Source: Balanoglossus misakiensis
Taxonomy: Eukaryota; Hemichordata
Assembly (NCBI GenBank): GCA_040954595.2
Contig: CM082579.2
Span: 2,046,001 to 2,110,000, forward strand
Length of the DNA: 64,000 bases
Reading direction: 5' to 3'
The stretch's first letter is position 1. Each line of letters starts with the position of its first letter. This document shows positions 1 to 13,300 of this stretch, in pieces. The position numbers and the translations under genes were made by a program. The notes under the pieces were generated by a model. That model was not told the origin of the DNA and ran no database searches. It worked only from the letters and a program-made list of their open reading frames with translations.

Positions 1-3000
1 CGGCCAAAATGAGATCTCACGCAGTTTACCTGGGATATTTAAAAAGCAATTCAGCGGCGATTAAGTCTATAGGTTTTAATGGCCGACTTGCCTTTCAGTT
101 CTTGTTATACGCATCAGGATACGAGGAGAGTGTTTTCTTAATCATTTTACAGAGCAACTGTCGCACATACGCGCTATGCGGTGTTCCATTGTTCAATAGC
201 AAAGCTACAGTACGTATATTGGATCAATTCTAGACTACTACCCATTGACAAAGCGTTAGGTGTACCGGGAGTCACACAGTCCAGCCACATTCTCTTTTGC
301 ACATGCGCTCTAAGCGGACGCCCTCCCCCCCCCCCCCCCAAATGTCAGGAAACGCGACACACCAATTTATAGCCGAAAGTTTGCCGTACGCCGGTCCATT
401 ATTGCATCGGCTGTGGCATTCAAAAAGCAAACGAACCCCCTACATCGTCGGCGACAAAAAATGCTTTCAGAAATTTCGTTAACCTAATGAACCCCAAACG
501 GCGAAACTCTGATATCTATATTATGCTATGAATAAAAAATTACAGTTAAACTTTGCCCCAATTCTGACGTGCGGATTGAAGATGGGCTCGTTGATTGATA
601 TCTCCCATGCCTGCAATCTAATGTATTACACCTCCGAAATTGAGGCGAGTCACTCGATTAAATGGCGCCCAGACGAAGGAAATTGGTCGCTAATTTTCTC
701 ATTACGCATCTTTTCGCAGTAATAAATTTCCGACGAATAGGAGGCTGGCAATGCAGTGCTCTACTGAAAGTAGGGACCTGGATGTCGCTGTTCATACTTC
801 ACGCGGAGGATACTGCCCCAGGCACGGGAATGTATTAAAGGAAAACTATCAAGGTAATTGCTTAGTTAATTGTATTGTCTCTATGGCTAGGTGGATGCTA
901 CGAGCTGGAATAAATCATTAGACAATGCATAGAAATAACTTAATTAAAATCCCCAATAGTGGCCGTCACTTGGGGGGAACATGATGAACTCGCCGACTTG
1001 AAGCGCGGTGGTACGGGACGAAACGACCGCGCATGATCACTGTATGGCGGGGAACGGGAAAAGGGACAACTCGTACGTACATCAGCAACAAAGCTCCGTT
1101 GCTTCTTGTGGAATTCATGTTTTGGCTACAAACTAATATCAGAGAAGAAATTACGATAGAACACACTTGTACATTTTTTTTATGAAAATAAACTTTCACG
1201 GCCTACTGTTTTACAAGCTTCACATACAGACACATGACATCAACTGCAGCAGCAGTATACATCATTAAACATTGCATAATTTTGTTCTTTCCAAGGACTC
1301 AGTGAAATTCATGCGTGCTAGTGACAAATTGGCCTACCAATTTCAAAATTTAAGACTTCTCGTCCGATTTGCTTCAATCTCATAACTGTTCGACTTGAAG
1401 CTGTCATCACTATCAAATCAAACGAATGACATACACCGACAGTCGCTAAATTTTGAAGTCAAATGGTTTTCATAGGTTCATCATGCCGCGACAGAGATAA
1501 GATCTTTTAACACCTACACTCGGGTGATATTTCCCGTCCCCTCGCTGTACTTTTCTTTATTTCTGTATTTTGAGTGGGTGTGAGAGTTGCTTCGGGGTTC
1601 TTCAGGAATGGGTCCCCGATAGCAGGCAGAGTCTCTGGTTCACCCTTGCATGACAACCACGTCTGTCAGACAGGACGGTCGGCGAAGACGAAAATCTAAA
1701 GGCCGCCACGAGTGGACGACGCCCCATAACCGGGTCCTCGTCGCCCAATCCCGGCGGCCATTACACAGCGTCCCTATCACCACTCGCCAATCAGCGAGCA
1801 CCGACAGCCTGTGGCAGGTTCAATCGCGCCTGTGGGATTTGATGTACTCTGCCCGCTGGCAAAACAACTGTTACTTTCGGGACTGTCGTTATGTCGGACA
1901 CGTGTGTCCTCAGTGCCTTTATGTTCGTATTTGTAACACCCAGTAAGGGCGCAAAAAAGGCGAAACTAGTTCCTATATTATTCCCGCGGCAAAGCAATAA
2001 ATTAAACAGGTCGAAAAAGCCATCAAGAGTGTTAACTATAGAAGAAGGCAATGTGTCCCATAAAAGCAATTGTCAGGTAGTTGAAAGCTGGGGCCAATAT
2101 CAGACTCGCTCTACATGACAGGGAATCCCCTGAAAGGCGCGTTATGGAGGCTTAAAGTTCGACCTCCGGCGGACATTTCCCACTGTACATGAAAAGCGAC
2201 ACCAACGACAACGGCAGCGAGAACACAACATGAATACGGTGCCGATTACACGAAATTGGCTTACATCGCATGATCATGGATGTTCGCTCTTGTGTCTGCC
2301 TTCCCAGTCCAACAATGATATCAAACAGTTATGTGGCCTAATCTGATTTTCCGAAAGCTCGGGAACATATAAGAACGACCAAAAAACTGGACGACCGGCT
2401 TTGTCGCGAACTGTTTGTAGCATGACAGTTCAACGCTCAGCCACCAACCTACCCCCGAAAATTTCGTAAATATTCACCAAATGTCACGGGAAGTATTCAT
2501 TTCATCAACATTTCTCCGCCGACCGAACTTAAAATTATTTCTGAATCCTACTCCGAGTCCTCGCTAACCTAATTGGCCAAAGAACTTCTGGCCCCTAAAA
2601 CGGCCAAAAGTGGTAATACGAGATGTCACGGTGCAGTGAATCAAAACGAAGAGTCTCCTCTCCAAATTGACAAAGCAAATACACACCCAAGTGCATGATA
2701 CACCTGAAAGAACACCACATAGCATTTACTGGACCATGCTCGCGTCACTTCCGGAATACCTTACCACTAGGTTCCTGAATGCGATAGTCTTACACCAAGC
2801 GTGTAACACACAGACATACATGTAACGGGTGACCAGCGCCATGACTGTTTCACGGACACCAACCAACCGAAGATGACTGCCGGAACTAAGCAACACCAAT
2901 ATCACCTCTGCAACCTTTTATGTTTCCACCGCCAGCAAAGCAAACAAGTTTTTTTTCACATACAAGAGATACTACTTATGGAATGTTTGGCGTTGTTTTC

Positions 3001-6000
3001 GCTGCGTCTTAAAGGGGAACTTCTATGACGGAAGTTGCATCTTTCAAAATCATGATGAACTCATGAAGGTCAATAACGGCCGGACCGAAATCTGTCTCGA
3101 TGTTTAAAGTTTTCTTTAGTAAAGACTACACAGGCTGAACGCTATAAAGTTTACGATAAAAACAATGATCACTTGGGGAAGTACAAAACACGCAGTGAAG
3201 TACCCTGAAAATTTGATGGAAAAGTACCCCCTCCCCTCGTTTGGCGGGAAAGTCTAAGTTATGGAAAGACAGTCACAGCATATTTTCATGCACTAATTTT
3301 TCTAACTTACCCCCAAAATGTTCCCATCACGTAGTTGACTACACTGCCCCTGGTTTGCATAATAGACTGGTGAAAATAACTTGCACTTTTTTATTGCCAC
3401 CAAACAAAACATCTCATCGCTCCTACGTCATGTTTTGAACAAAACTTTCTGCGCAAAACTGGGAGTGTTTACATATAGAGTTACCCGCGCCCGTAAAAAA
3501 TACAAACTCAAAAAGTCAACATTTGTCTAGATTTCTCAGGCTCCGAATACTTCAGACTCCAGCGGTAAATAAATTATCGGCTGTGGTGTCGTTAGTGATT
3601 CTGCGGATAATTGATGACACAGACCAGTACCGTTGTCTCCGCAGTCCCATAATTTCCGACGTAAGTACAGGAAAAGCCGTCATAAATCTTGGTTTAGTCA
3701 ATGAGACACTGCGTCCTGGACCGATGATGGAATGCGAAGGCCCAACGGTGACTTGGTAGTCAGCCCACAATCACGATTGGCCTTCGCGGCTCTTGAAGTA
3801 CTCGCCATCCACTTCGCGGCGCTGTTTACAAAGTCAGCCGTGATATGCGAAGTTTGTTAAAATTATACATAGTATATGGTCTGACTATTTTTGTTTATTT
3901 GCCCGCCGGCACTAGTAAATGATGCGCTGCGCACTCGACTCAAGTTCTCTGTTGGCCGACTGAATTCGAATACACCCGCGATGCTGTTTACGGCTCATCT
4001 CGTTGCGTCTGGCGCCATCCAGCGAACGGTTCTCATACTTGCTTGATCATTGGTTAATTTATGGATGGGACTCGACTACCGATCTAAACCAGGATAGGGA
4101 CACTTGACATAAACCACACCACGCTTTCTAACGTATGGGATCTAAAAACTGCTGTGTCTGACTGGTTTTTGTCTCTGGAATAAAATAATATTTGACTATG
4201 TGTCTCCGTTTTTAGGCGCTCCGTCTGAGCGGGGCAAAGTACGGCGTACCTTCGGGCTTCGATCGCCGCTAATGGCGAAAGCGTTCGTTACTTTCAGCAC
4301 AGAAGCTGGATGGGCGCCGGAGTTTACAGTTGTTTCATCTAATAACAGTTTCTTTTAATTTTCCAAAAATAGCAAACCTTTAAATCGAAACTCGTTGCTT
4401 GACAATAAACAGAGTCTGAACAGTATTGATGCTGATATATGTTTGTCATTGTCTTTTTTGTTTTGCTATTGGCCTGGTAATTGATGCAGAGAAATGACGT
4501 TCCTGGGGTCTCGTGTAAAATTATAACGCCCCAGTCGGCGAGACATGCGAAGACCCATTTAGTTTTCCATGGCCATCACCATCATCAAAATGAAAGCTAG
4601 TCAAAGCAGTCAACGATTATCTTTCAATCAAAAATCATGAGATACCGCACGAACTTTGCCGGTTTCGAGACGGACTAACATAGCGCAGACTCGGCAACTT
4701 GTGACATTTGCAACCAAAGCCGCGAGCGGTATGCCGGACCAAGTTATTCCACGAATGTGTTTTATTGGCAGCCCAGACCGTTGATGGCATGGTGACTGGC
4801 TCCTCGCCTCATTAGGTGTTATAATACAGGGCAGCCGGGTTAAGCAAACTTTGAAACGGATACTTCTATGGATGGATAATGAGTCCAACAAAGTGGCAAC
4901 TTGAGATGAAAGAAAAATGCTGGCGAGGAATATCTTGGCCGGCACTTTCTGCAATGCGTGCGTAAAGCTTTCTTTTTCAGCTGTTGGATCGGCGACTCCG
5001 ATCCGGAAGGCGATCTGAGCCGCTCGTCGCTTTCAGTTCATTGGTAATTTGATTCGAATCATCAGCAGAAGCGTAATTTGTCAGTGCTGTATAGACACAT
5101 AAAAATACCTATTCTGGGTCAACAGAATGAGAGGAAATTGGCCTCACTATTATCGTTTCTTTCTCTGTTTGCCAAACCTAAGTTTTGTGAATCTCTTCCG
5201 AAAAATGTAAAGCTTAGTTTTGTCTAAATGGATTCACGTAACCACGGTACTTTTCATTAAAGTGATTTCAAGTTTTCCAAGGGAGTTTAAAGTTGCAGTA
5301 ATTTTGAATTCTACACTGGATTATTACGTTCATATAAACGCGCATTGCGCAAAGGATCCGGGTAAAGGACTGGATGAAACGCCGTTACGGATACTTCGAG
5401 GATAAGTAGCATGACCAGGGTAAAGCAAGTAAAAATGTGGGTCCCAAGAGTACGATACTTGACCCCGCCACGACATAGGCGCTAAGCAAACTTTGTAACT
5501 GATCTATTTATACGTCTGGCGTTATACAGACTCATTACGAGACCATCGAGGCATCGGTTTACCTCATGCGAATTCAGGAAGTCCGGGCTGCCAAGCGGCC
5601 ACCAAATTAGATCTGATACGATCGAGACAGAGGAGCCTAACCCAACAATCAAGGATACAACATTACAGCACTGTTCATGGGTTGTCTTGGTGAAGTAACA
5701 CCAACGATGCCAAAATATCTCTCGCATCTTCACTGGCAATATTGCCTTTACTTATTTACCAAGTATCATCTTTGGCTTTCGAAAAGTTCTCCAGACAAAC
5801 ACATTGATGACCATTACGCTACGCGCAACATCAAAGTACATTACTTTTGTCGTTTTTCATTTTTTACGAGTATGGTACTGTCTGCTGTGTTGCCATGGGG
5901 CTACCTCCTTGCTGTTATCGATACATCATGGTGACCTTTGACACAAGTTCAAGAAGGGAAGGCTAGCGCTTTAAGTTCCTATTGCATGTATTGAGAGTCT

Positions 6001-6022
6001 GGGAAGTTGGACAATATATTTA
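1..6022. other. Gene-free stretch of unlike base composition
   Basis: I see no gene in either strand. Open frames are all below about 110 codons, carry no recognisable motif and are not joined by plausible splice sites. By eye the segment has more CpG and a higher GC content than the DNA right of 6 kb, and it lacks the CAT tracts and TACATGTA words common elsewhere. If the assembly is right, it lies inside a neurobeachin intron, because the exons after 7256 are missing. The change coincides with the palindrome at 6023-6165, so a misjoin or an insertion are alternatives. Confidence 0.6.
325..339. repeat. Poly-C tract, 15 C
   Basis: An uninterrupted run of 15 cytosines. Such runs are length-unstable and error-prone in sequencing, so short ORFs crossing it should not be trusted. 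Confidence 0.95.
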
Positions 6023-6165
6023 AGCAATAAAACACCCCCAGCCATGGTATATCACGAGATTTTGACCAGTTCACGACATATACGCACGAGCGATAGCGAG
6101 TGCGTATATGAAGTTGAACTGGTCAAAATCGAGTGGTATACCATGGCTGGGGGTGTTTTATTGCT
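6023..6165. repeat. 143-bp near-perfect palindrome (foldback)
   Basis: The left arm begins AGCAATAAAACACCCCCAGC and the right arm ends with its reverse complement, GCTGGGGGTGTTTTATTGCT. Further in, GATTTTGACCAGTTC pairs with GAACTGGTCAAAATC, and TATACGCAC pairs with GTGCGTATA around a short GAGCGATAGCGA centre near 6094. Only a few positions and one small indel spoil the pairing. This could be the terminal hairpin of a foldback transposon, and it would fold into a cruciform or a long RNA hairpin. Confidence 0.9.
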
Positions 6166-6335
6166 ATTATATTATGCCAGTATATTGAAACTTTGCATAA
6201 AACATTTTAAAAAGGCATTTTCTTTAACTATGATATATGACTGTGGTATATGGCTAATATATCACGGTCACGTGTCGTGTCTCGACCAATCAAATAGCGT
6301 GATTTACACCATCAATATACTGGTATAATATAATA
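6165..6335. mobile_element. MITE-like element with 24-bp terminal inverted repeats
   Basis: The left end starts TATTATATTATGCCAG (6165-6188) and the right end finishes CTGGTATAATATAATA (6312-6335). They are inverted copies over about 24 bp with one mismatch. The interior is AT-rich and has no coding capacity. At 171 bp with TA-rich ends it fits a non-autonomous DNA transposon (MITE), possibly with TA target duplication. It abuts the palindrome, so the two may be parts of one composite element. Confidence 0.75.
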
Positions 6336-7255
6336 AAGAGTATACAGCTAACATTCACATTTTAGTCTTCTTGCCTGATATTATGTGCTTCACAAGCCTA
6401 GGTTTAATTTAATCACTAGTTTAGATCAGTTTCATTATAGCATAAACCTGCATTATACATCAATCACAAATTACAGTGCTCTGTTGTAGACAGTGTAACA
6501 TCCGAAACCTGCCAGCTCGAAAAAAAACCTTTGCAGAGACCACTGATTACCAAGAACTTTGTACTTGCACACCGATTTGAACAAACCTTTCTTTTGACTA
6601 TCCATGACTATTCAGACACCAAGTGGAGTGACCACGATTCAGAACCACACCCCCTCATGGTGAAAGACTTCTGAAACAGCGCCCCCAAGGTACATTATGA
6701 CCAAAAAGTTTCTACTGGTACAAAGACTGACCAACGACTTATGAAATATGCTTGTCTGTGTCTCTGTGTGTGAATGTATGTACCACACTGACACAACAGA
6801 AAAAACACTACACAGACAAAAACAATTGATGGTTGTTTACCTTCACTTGAATGGAGGTTTCTTCTTCATCTTCTTTCACTGATTCAAATCTTACCTTGAG
6901 TCACTGTTACTTGTTCAACTTGATTTCCTCCACAAACCATACATTGTAGACATCAACAAATCACCAGCAGAGCAATACACTAATCACTACCATCATTCAT
7001 CATCACCATCACCACTACCAACACCATCATCATCAAAACAATCAGCAGCATTCACTTTCTCTCTCCACACAGTCATCTTACTATCCCCAATCAAACACAG
7101 ACACATGGCCACACAGAGTCACTCTACTTCATGACTTCACACCAGGTGCACCAACACTCTAGCAGTAACCATGACAAAAGTATCACTCAAATGTGATTAA
7201 CACTCAGCACAACAGCACGTACAAAGATGGACACTGAGCAAAACAAACCGCTTAC
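6336..7255 (-). other. Neurobeachin intron sequence after exon 33
   Basis: The sequence is AT-rich and holds a CAT/CAC compound microsatellite near 6988-7035. The next conserved neurobeachin exon, which completes the PH domain, was looked for on the minus strand and not found. A weak candidate cassette exon at 6841-6894 is discussed among the rejected items. Confidence 0.6.
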
Positions 7256-7392
7256 TTTTGGATCATGTTTCTTGAAATCTGGTTCCTCCTCATCCACTTC
7301 AAAGTAGAGTTCATTGGATGTAATTGACAGAGTCCCTTTAGCGTAGACCGCAGGTGCTATCAGAGAACATGCTGTACTGTACACAAGTGGTC
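7256..7392 (-). CDS. NBEA: Neurobeachin exon 33, start of PH-BEACH domain
   Basis: It encodes [40 protein letters not shown] and KKHDPK, the first strands of the PH domain that packs on BEACH. It ends in phase 0 at a GTAAGC donor. The expected continuation (family pattern L.GKW..SEIR..F.RRYLLQ) was not found left of it within the window. This is therefore the last neurobeachin exon present. Confidence 0.93.
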
Positions 7393-10300
7393 CTGAAATG
7401 TAATTTCCACATGTAAGCTGCAGATAGTGAACATCTTTACTAGATTGGTGAAGCAATGATTCAATTTGTATTCTTTTACATGCAAAGCCATGATTCCTCA
7501 TGTAAAGTTTTTGCACAACATGTTTTAATTATCCACGGCCCCTTATAGCCCTGATATTTCTGTTATTTTCGCTGGCAAACGTTGCAGGACATTTGCACAC
7601 TTTTACTCAGTGTACCTGGTGTCAACTGGGCAACATTCATGTACATGTTTCATGTGTAGTACAGCAGCAAAAAATATAAACTTCCCTAGTGTGCACAGTT
7701 CTATGCTTGACACCTTTTTTGAGTATTTTTCTTGAAACAAAACTGATGCAAAATTTGCTGCTCAAACATCGGATGACTATTGTCTCCAACTTGAATTAAC
7801 GGCGAGTGACACAAAGTGACGCTTCAGTTGATAACTGATCAATTGCTAATAACACTGTCTCTATCTACTATAAACAGCTGCCAGAACTAGGTCATTATAA
7901 TTATGTCTTCATAAAAAAAAACTAAATTGAAAAAATAATACAATGGAGATGACAAAAATTAATTTGGCAGTTCAATCTACATAAGTGAATATTTTATTAT
8001 ATTTCTCCTGAATTGTAAGAATGAAATAATGAAAAATTCATAATCAGTATAGTCATCAAGCAAACCTTCCAACATTCCTTGATCACATTTACAACAATAG
8101 ACATGCAAGGAAATGCAGTCAACCATCAAAAGGTCATCAGGTCAACATGTGCTTTGTATATGTACTACATTGGTTTAGGGGGTTAGTACTCTGGGGTAGC
8201 TGAGTAGTTGGTGGGGGGATAGGATAGGGTGGAGGTGCAAGTCTGTACGTGATTCTAGGAAAATACTAACAAAGCATAAAATAACAAACTTTGGGAAAAA
8301 CAAAGAGAGAAACGTACCATTCAATTCACTATCCAAATCCATGTCTTCTACCTGGTTGCTAAGATCATCTTCCAAATCGGCTTGCTGATCTTCCAGTCTT
8401 CGGTTGGTTGCTAGTTGGGCATGAATTGCCTCTCTAGCTTTCTTCACAACATCATCAGCAGCACCTTTACGGACACACAAGCAATTGGGTTTAGGGGAAT
8501 TTCATGCCACAATGTCATGTCAGATATAGACAACTGTCACATCATAGGGAATATGGTTTTCTTGCACATAAAAAATAACTGTGTATGATTTTCCTCATTT
8601 CACTCATTCTCTTAAACATCATCCATAACACTGGCTATTTTCTTTTGGTCTTACCATGCTCCATGGCTGCTTTCAAAGTTGCATCCGGATGTGTAGTGCC
8701 GTATGGATTCCGTACAAGTCTTCTCTTCCGGCGGTTGTTGTCTTCCCATGTGTCTAATTTGAAGAACTCTTTCATTCTTTGAAATGGAAGAAAATGTACA
8801 ATATTTTACTTTTGTGTGTATAGAAGTTGCAGTGCGTTTGCCTTGAAAGCATGCGACAGCCATGTGACAATTTTTGCTACTAAAATGTGACAATGATGAT
8901 AACGCCCTGTGACAAGCTTGGGTAACAGACACAACCTGCTACATGTAACACTCCTGCATAAAGCAGAACATAATTATTTTATCTATTTTGTCACAAACCT
9001 TTCCTTGGTTGTCCAAGCACCATGCTTATTGATAAGTAGTCCCAATATCTTCTGCAGGACTTGGTTGGCTGTCATGTGGTCTCTGTGCCGAGCGGCCGTA
9101 ATCAAGTGGTCACACAAACGCTCCTCTTCTTTGCGTTCGACCGAGGATGTTGCACTTTGTGACTTGTGGGTTAGAGAAAATAGAAATATGTTTCAATATG
9201 TGTAGACGTGTATGCATACATGTGTACCAAGGTATATCACGATTTTATAATTTCAGTACTTCAGTCAGTACTCTCCAAAAGACCACTGGTCTTGTCAATT
9301 GTCTATAACAACTGGATGCAGTCTTGTAAACCTGAGGCACTCAATTCCTACCTCAAAATCAGCATGTTTGACGACATCCTCCGCTCTCTGTCTGCTGAGT
9401 ATGAACTCAGCTTCATTTGCAACTCTGAGGATGTGTTCTCTGGTGGCGTGCGAGTGAAGCCTTCCCTCATTGATGAGTTCAATGAAGGCTAATCCAGCAT
9501 GCTTCTGAATGGAGTTCTGCCACTCCTGTGAGCAGAGTAACATCACTAATTCTATCACTGAGTTGGACGACTTCATGCTTACGAGACCTGTTGTGTAAAA
9601 AATACAGGGAGGTAAGACGTTTACAGTATAGCGAACACTTTTCAACTGAATATCTTTTTCTATGACTTTATATTATATAACTCAAAGAGAGAATTCAAAA
9701 GCTTACCTTCAATAAGTAATTCTTGTCCATGACTTCCAACTAAAGTCTTGGAGAGAAACTGAGCAAAATCTACAAAAATTTCTCTGAGCAATGGTGCTGT
9801 TGTTTCTAACGATCGCTGTAATCTCTCATCCACACTTCCACCGCCCCAACAAACAATATCTGGTGGCAGACTTTGTGCTTCAGTTAACGAGGGACCAGTG
9901 ACAGAAGCTGATCCGTTCCACGAAGCGCTTGCCGGTGGAGGACCAGTGGGAAGAGACATGTGTCCGTTGTCGTTGGCCTTTCCGGCTCTCCTGGCCAGTC
10001 GGCGTTTCTCTTCTTCGATGGCCGGAGTCCACGGCCAGGTTTGGACAGCCCTCTTTGGCACCTCAGAGGCATTCACCACGGATGAGATTGAGGCTGTTGG
10101 CTCGATGGCGTGTGGAGTTGTGGGTTCGGATGACGGAATCACTGGGGATAACGGATAAGTCTCTGTTCCGGCATTTGTCATGACAGCAGCGGCCATGTGG
10201 TGGTCGGCATCCAACTCCACAGTGCTAAACTGGTGTTCATTATTGCTGGTTGAGATTACTGCAGGAGAGGTTGCTGTCACATTAACAGTTTCTACAGAGC

Positions 10301-13300
10301 TTGCAGCAGCAGAGTCTGCAGTAGTTGGCAGGATAGTTGCAGCAGGGGCTTCCAAGTCTTTCTTTTCACAGACGCTGATGACTGCAGCGCCCGTCAGCTC
10401 CACCTCTGGCTGCAGCTGTGCTGCGGCACCGTCCTGGGCGTCTGCGGCCGCACCAGCGACCGCAGAACCCGCAATGGCGGCGGCGGCAGCAGCAGCTGCA
10501 ACAGGGACAGAGCTTCGGTGTTGCTGCACCGCACCAGCAGAAGCTGCAGCAGACGGCGCAACAGCAGAAGCAGAGTCAGCAGCAATGTCGTGAGCGTGAC
10601 CACCGTTAGCAGTGACGCCGTGCATCTGAGCAGCAGCAGAATTACCTTGCCCGCTGTTAGCAAATTGAAACTTGGTTGGATGACCATCAGTGCTGGTAGG
10701 AGAGTTGATCATGCTGCGAGCTCTCTGTCTCTCATTCTCTTCCGCAGCCATGCTGTCCGATTCCGTCTCCAAAATATCTCGGTACCTGCCCACCATTAAT
10801 ACTGATACAAAATACACAACTGCCAAAGCCAGGAACTGGGCTTGCTTACTCTCCTCCTATAAACAGTAACAACATACATATGTTCAATTTTTACAGGGTG
10901 TCATTGTACTTGTAGAGGCACAGAATAAAGACTTAGATTGCTTTTTTTATCAAGTGCTTTCCAGCAACACAGGATAGTCAATACTTTACCAGTCCATAGT
11001 GAATCACACAAACGTTCCCTCTTATAAATTGGCAATCAAACCAGCAAATGAAAGAGAACGATGAACAAATCACAGATGAGCTCTGTGCAAAACACAATGG
11101 AAATGGAATCTAGAATACAGGGGCCATCACATGATCCCATAGATAAATAATAACGTACCACATCTCTGTACACCACAGCTCGTAGTCTGTTGATATCCAT
11201 ATCCTGTAGAAGTTTTTCTGGTTCTTTCACGGGTGGCGTCTGAGTGACCAGATTCTGAACAATATTCTGTGGAAACGTAAAACCAAGTCAAGAATTTATT
11301 ATTGGAGAATATCAACTCTGCTTTATTTCCTTTTAAATTCTGTCGTCGGAGATGTATTTCCGGTAAAAAGGATGACTTGAATGAACTTTGTTTACCTTAA
11401 CCACAACCTTATCTCAAATGTTCCCAGTTAAAAAAAATTTACCATACCAGAGTTTATCAATTATTACAACAACACAGATTAAATTATCTTCTTTGCAGGG
11501 TGGAGAAGAGAAAGACAAAGAAAAGTAAGACAGAGAAGATCGATTGCGAAGGAGACAGTCCCATGACACTAAGAAAGAATGGTTAGTGAATGCAGCAACC
11601 TCGGCTGGAAGAGTGGTGTTGAAAGACGCAATGATGTGAGTACACATGTATATGGTTGTGTAGTGTGGAATGAGTTGTACGTGTTAATGTGGAAGATCAC
11701 AGACATGGCAAGAGGACAGGTGTTCCAGTGTTTGATGAATTTTAACCCTTGTACATGCTAGCAAACACACACATTCAGTAATGTGTTGATGATACACATG
11801 TAAGTCTATCATTTGAGAGGCAACAACAGTAAAGACCTAACAAAGGTACAAAACATAGATGATAGAGCCTAAATTTCTACGGCTGATTTGAATCAGACTG
11901 CTCATGGTCTGGGTTTCTAGCAATTCTCAAAATGACTACATGTGTATGTTAGAAGAGACAAATTCAATGTTCTCATAGGGCAACCATATCCTTCAGGCCA
12001 AAACATTCTAATGGAAGAGCTTAGGAAGACATGTACACAGGTAATAAACATGGTACAGTATCCACACTGACCATAGTTAAATACAATTCATGGCCTGTTC
12101 ACACAAGTAAACAATAGGAAAAGACTTTTAAAAATAGTAAAACCTCAGTTGGTTATTTGAAAAGCACACAACACTGGCGTAATTATTTATGGGAAAGAAC
12201 TTAATTGAATGTTTCAAATAGTTTTCAAGGCAATACTCTCGTTTTGTGATTTTAGACCAAGCAAACAAGATTCTAAAGAGAAACGTGATCTCCTCATCAA
12301 AACACACTTGTCAGTTTGCATCAAGCTGAATCATGTCATAATTTTGATTGTCTGACAATAAAAAATGACTGACGAAATAACAGCGTCCCTCATGAATAGA
12401 GCTACAGGCATGTTTGACTGGACACCTGCTCTGTTTAATCATGCAACTCAATCATATCACGTAACATTTTGATGTTTTATGAGCAAAGATTCAGATGAAC
12501 ACTCTGAAATAATTCGGAAGAAATCACTCATTACTGACAAGACAGGTGATCATGCTGATCCAGTTATTCGAAATTCCCTGCTCACGAATCAAAAATCTGG
12601 TGGAAAGTGATGTGGCAGGGGAAATGACAGCAAGGAGGGATATACTTTTATTCTACTATTTGCCAGACTTAACAATTTGACCCCTGGTGCCTGTGAAATC
12701 ATAAGGAGGGTTTATCCCTGAACAACGTACTAAGGTTATTCTACAAATTGCAGTTCACAGAAGCCAATGCACTGTTCACCAATGTGTGGGATGACATGTT
12801 TGAGATCTGACACCAGGTGTGAATGTCTGGCATCAAGGCTAATGGACTGTCTTCTGACACCAAAGATGTCTGGTTTTTAAAAACAACAATGTGAATGCCA
12901 TTTTGTATTTTGGTGGAAGAATCAGATTTTTTTTATTTCTACATCAATACATTTCTGGAATCAGTGCTGATGAACGGCGTGACAAGACCACTGAAATGGA
13001 AAGGTTTTGATATGTTGTGTCCTGTGTTTGTTCTGTGATGCAACACAACCTTTTCTGTAAAATATGATGACGATGACAATGACGATAGCAAAATACCAGA
13101 GTGGGTGCAAAACAATGTCAATATGGTGTGTAAGATTCAAGTATGTTTCACACGACAAACTTTTTTTTTCCAAGCAACAATTTCTAGGAGAAGGGTGGAG
13201 AGAAAAAAGTGGTCTGCAAAGTACGCATACATTGAAGATGAGACTAAGTTATGTACATGTACATGTAAAAGGAGTGACAATGCGAAAAACAGGAGCAATG

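Noticed and set aside
5220-5939. Short frames near 5.2-5.9 kb on both strands as possible genes
   Set aside because: They are 61-85 codons, overlap on opposite strands and carry no motif. Neurobeachin BEACH or WD40 sequence was looked for and is absent.
6841-6894. Possible 54-nt phase 0-0 exon (VRFESVKEDEEETSIQVK) after neurobeachin exon 33
   Set aside because: The donor is fair, but the acceptor (GACTCAAG) lacks a pyrimidine tract. It would insert into a PH loop where family members have none. Kept as undecided, not annotated.
10180-10593. Plus-strand Ala-rich frame of 137 codons
   Set aside because: It is antisense to the GCN-rich part of neurobeachin exon 28 and has no independent support.
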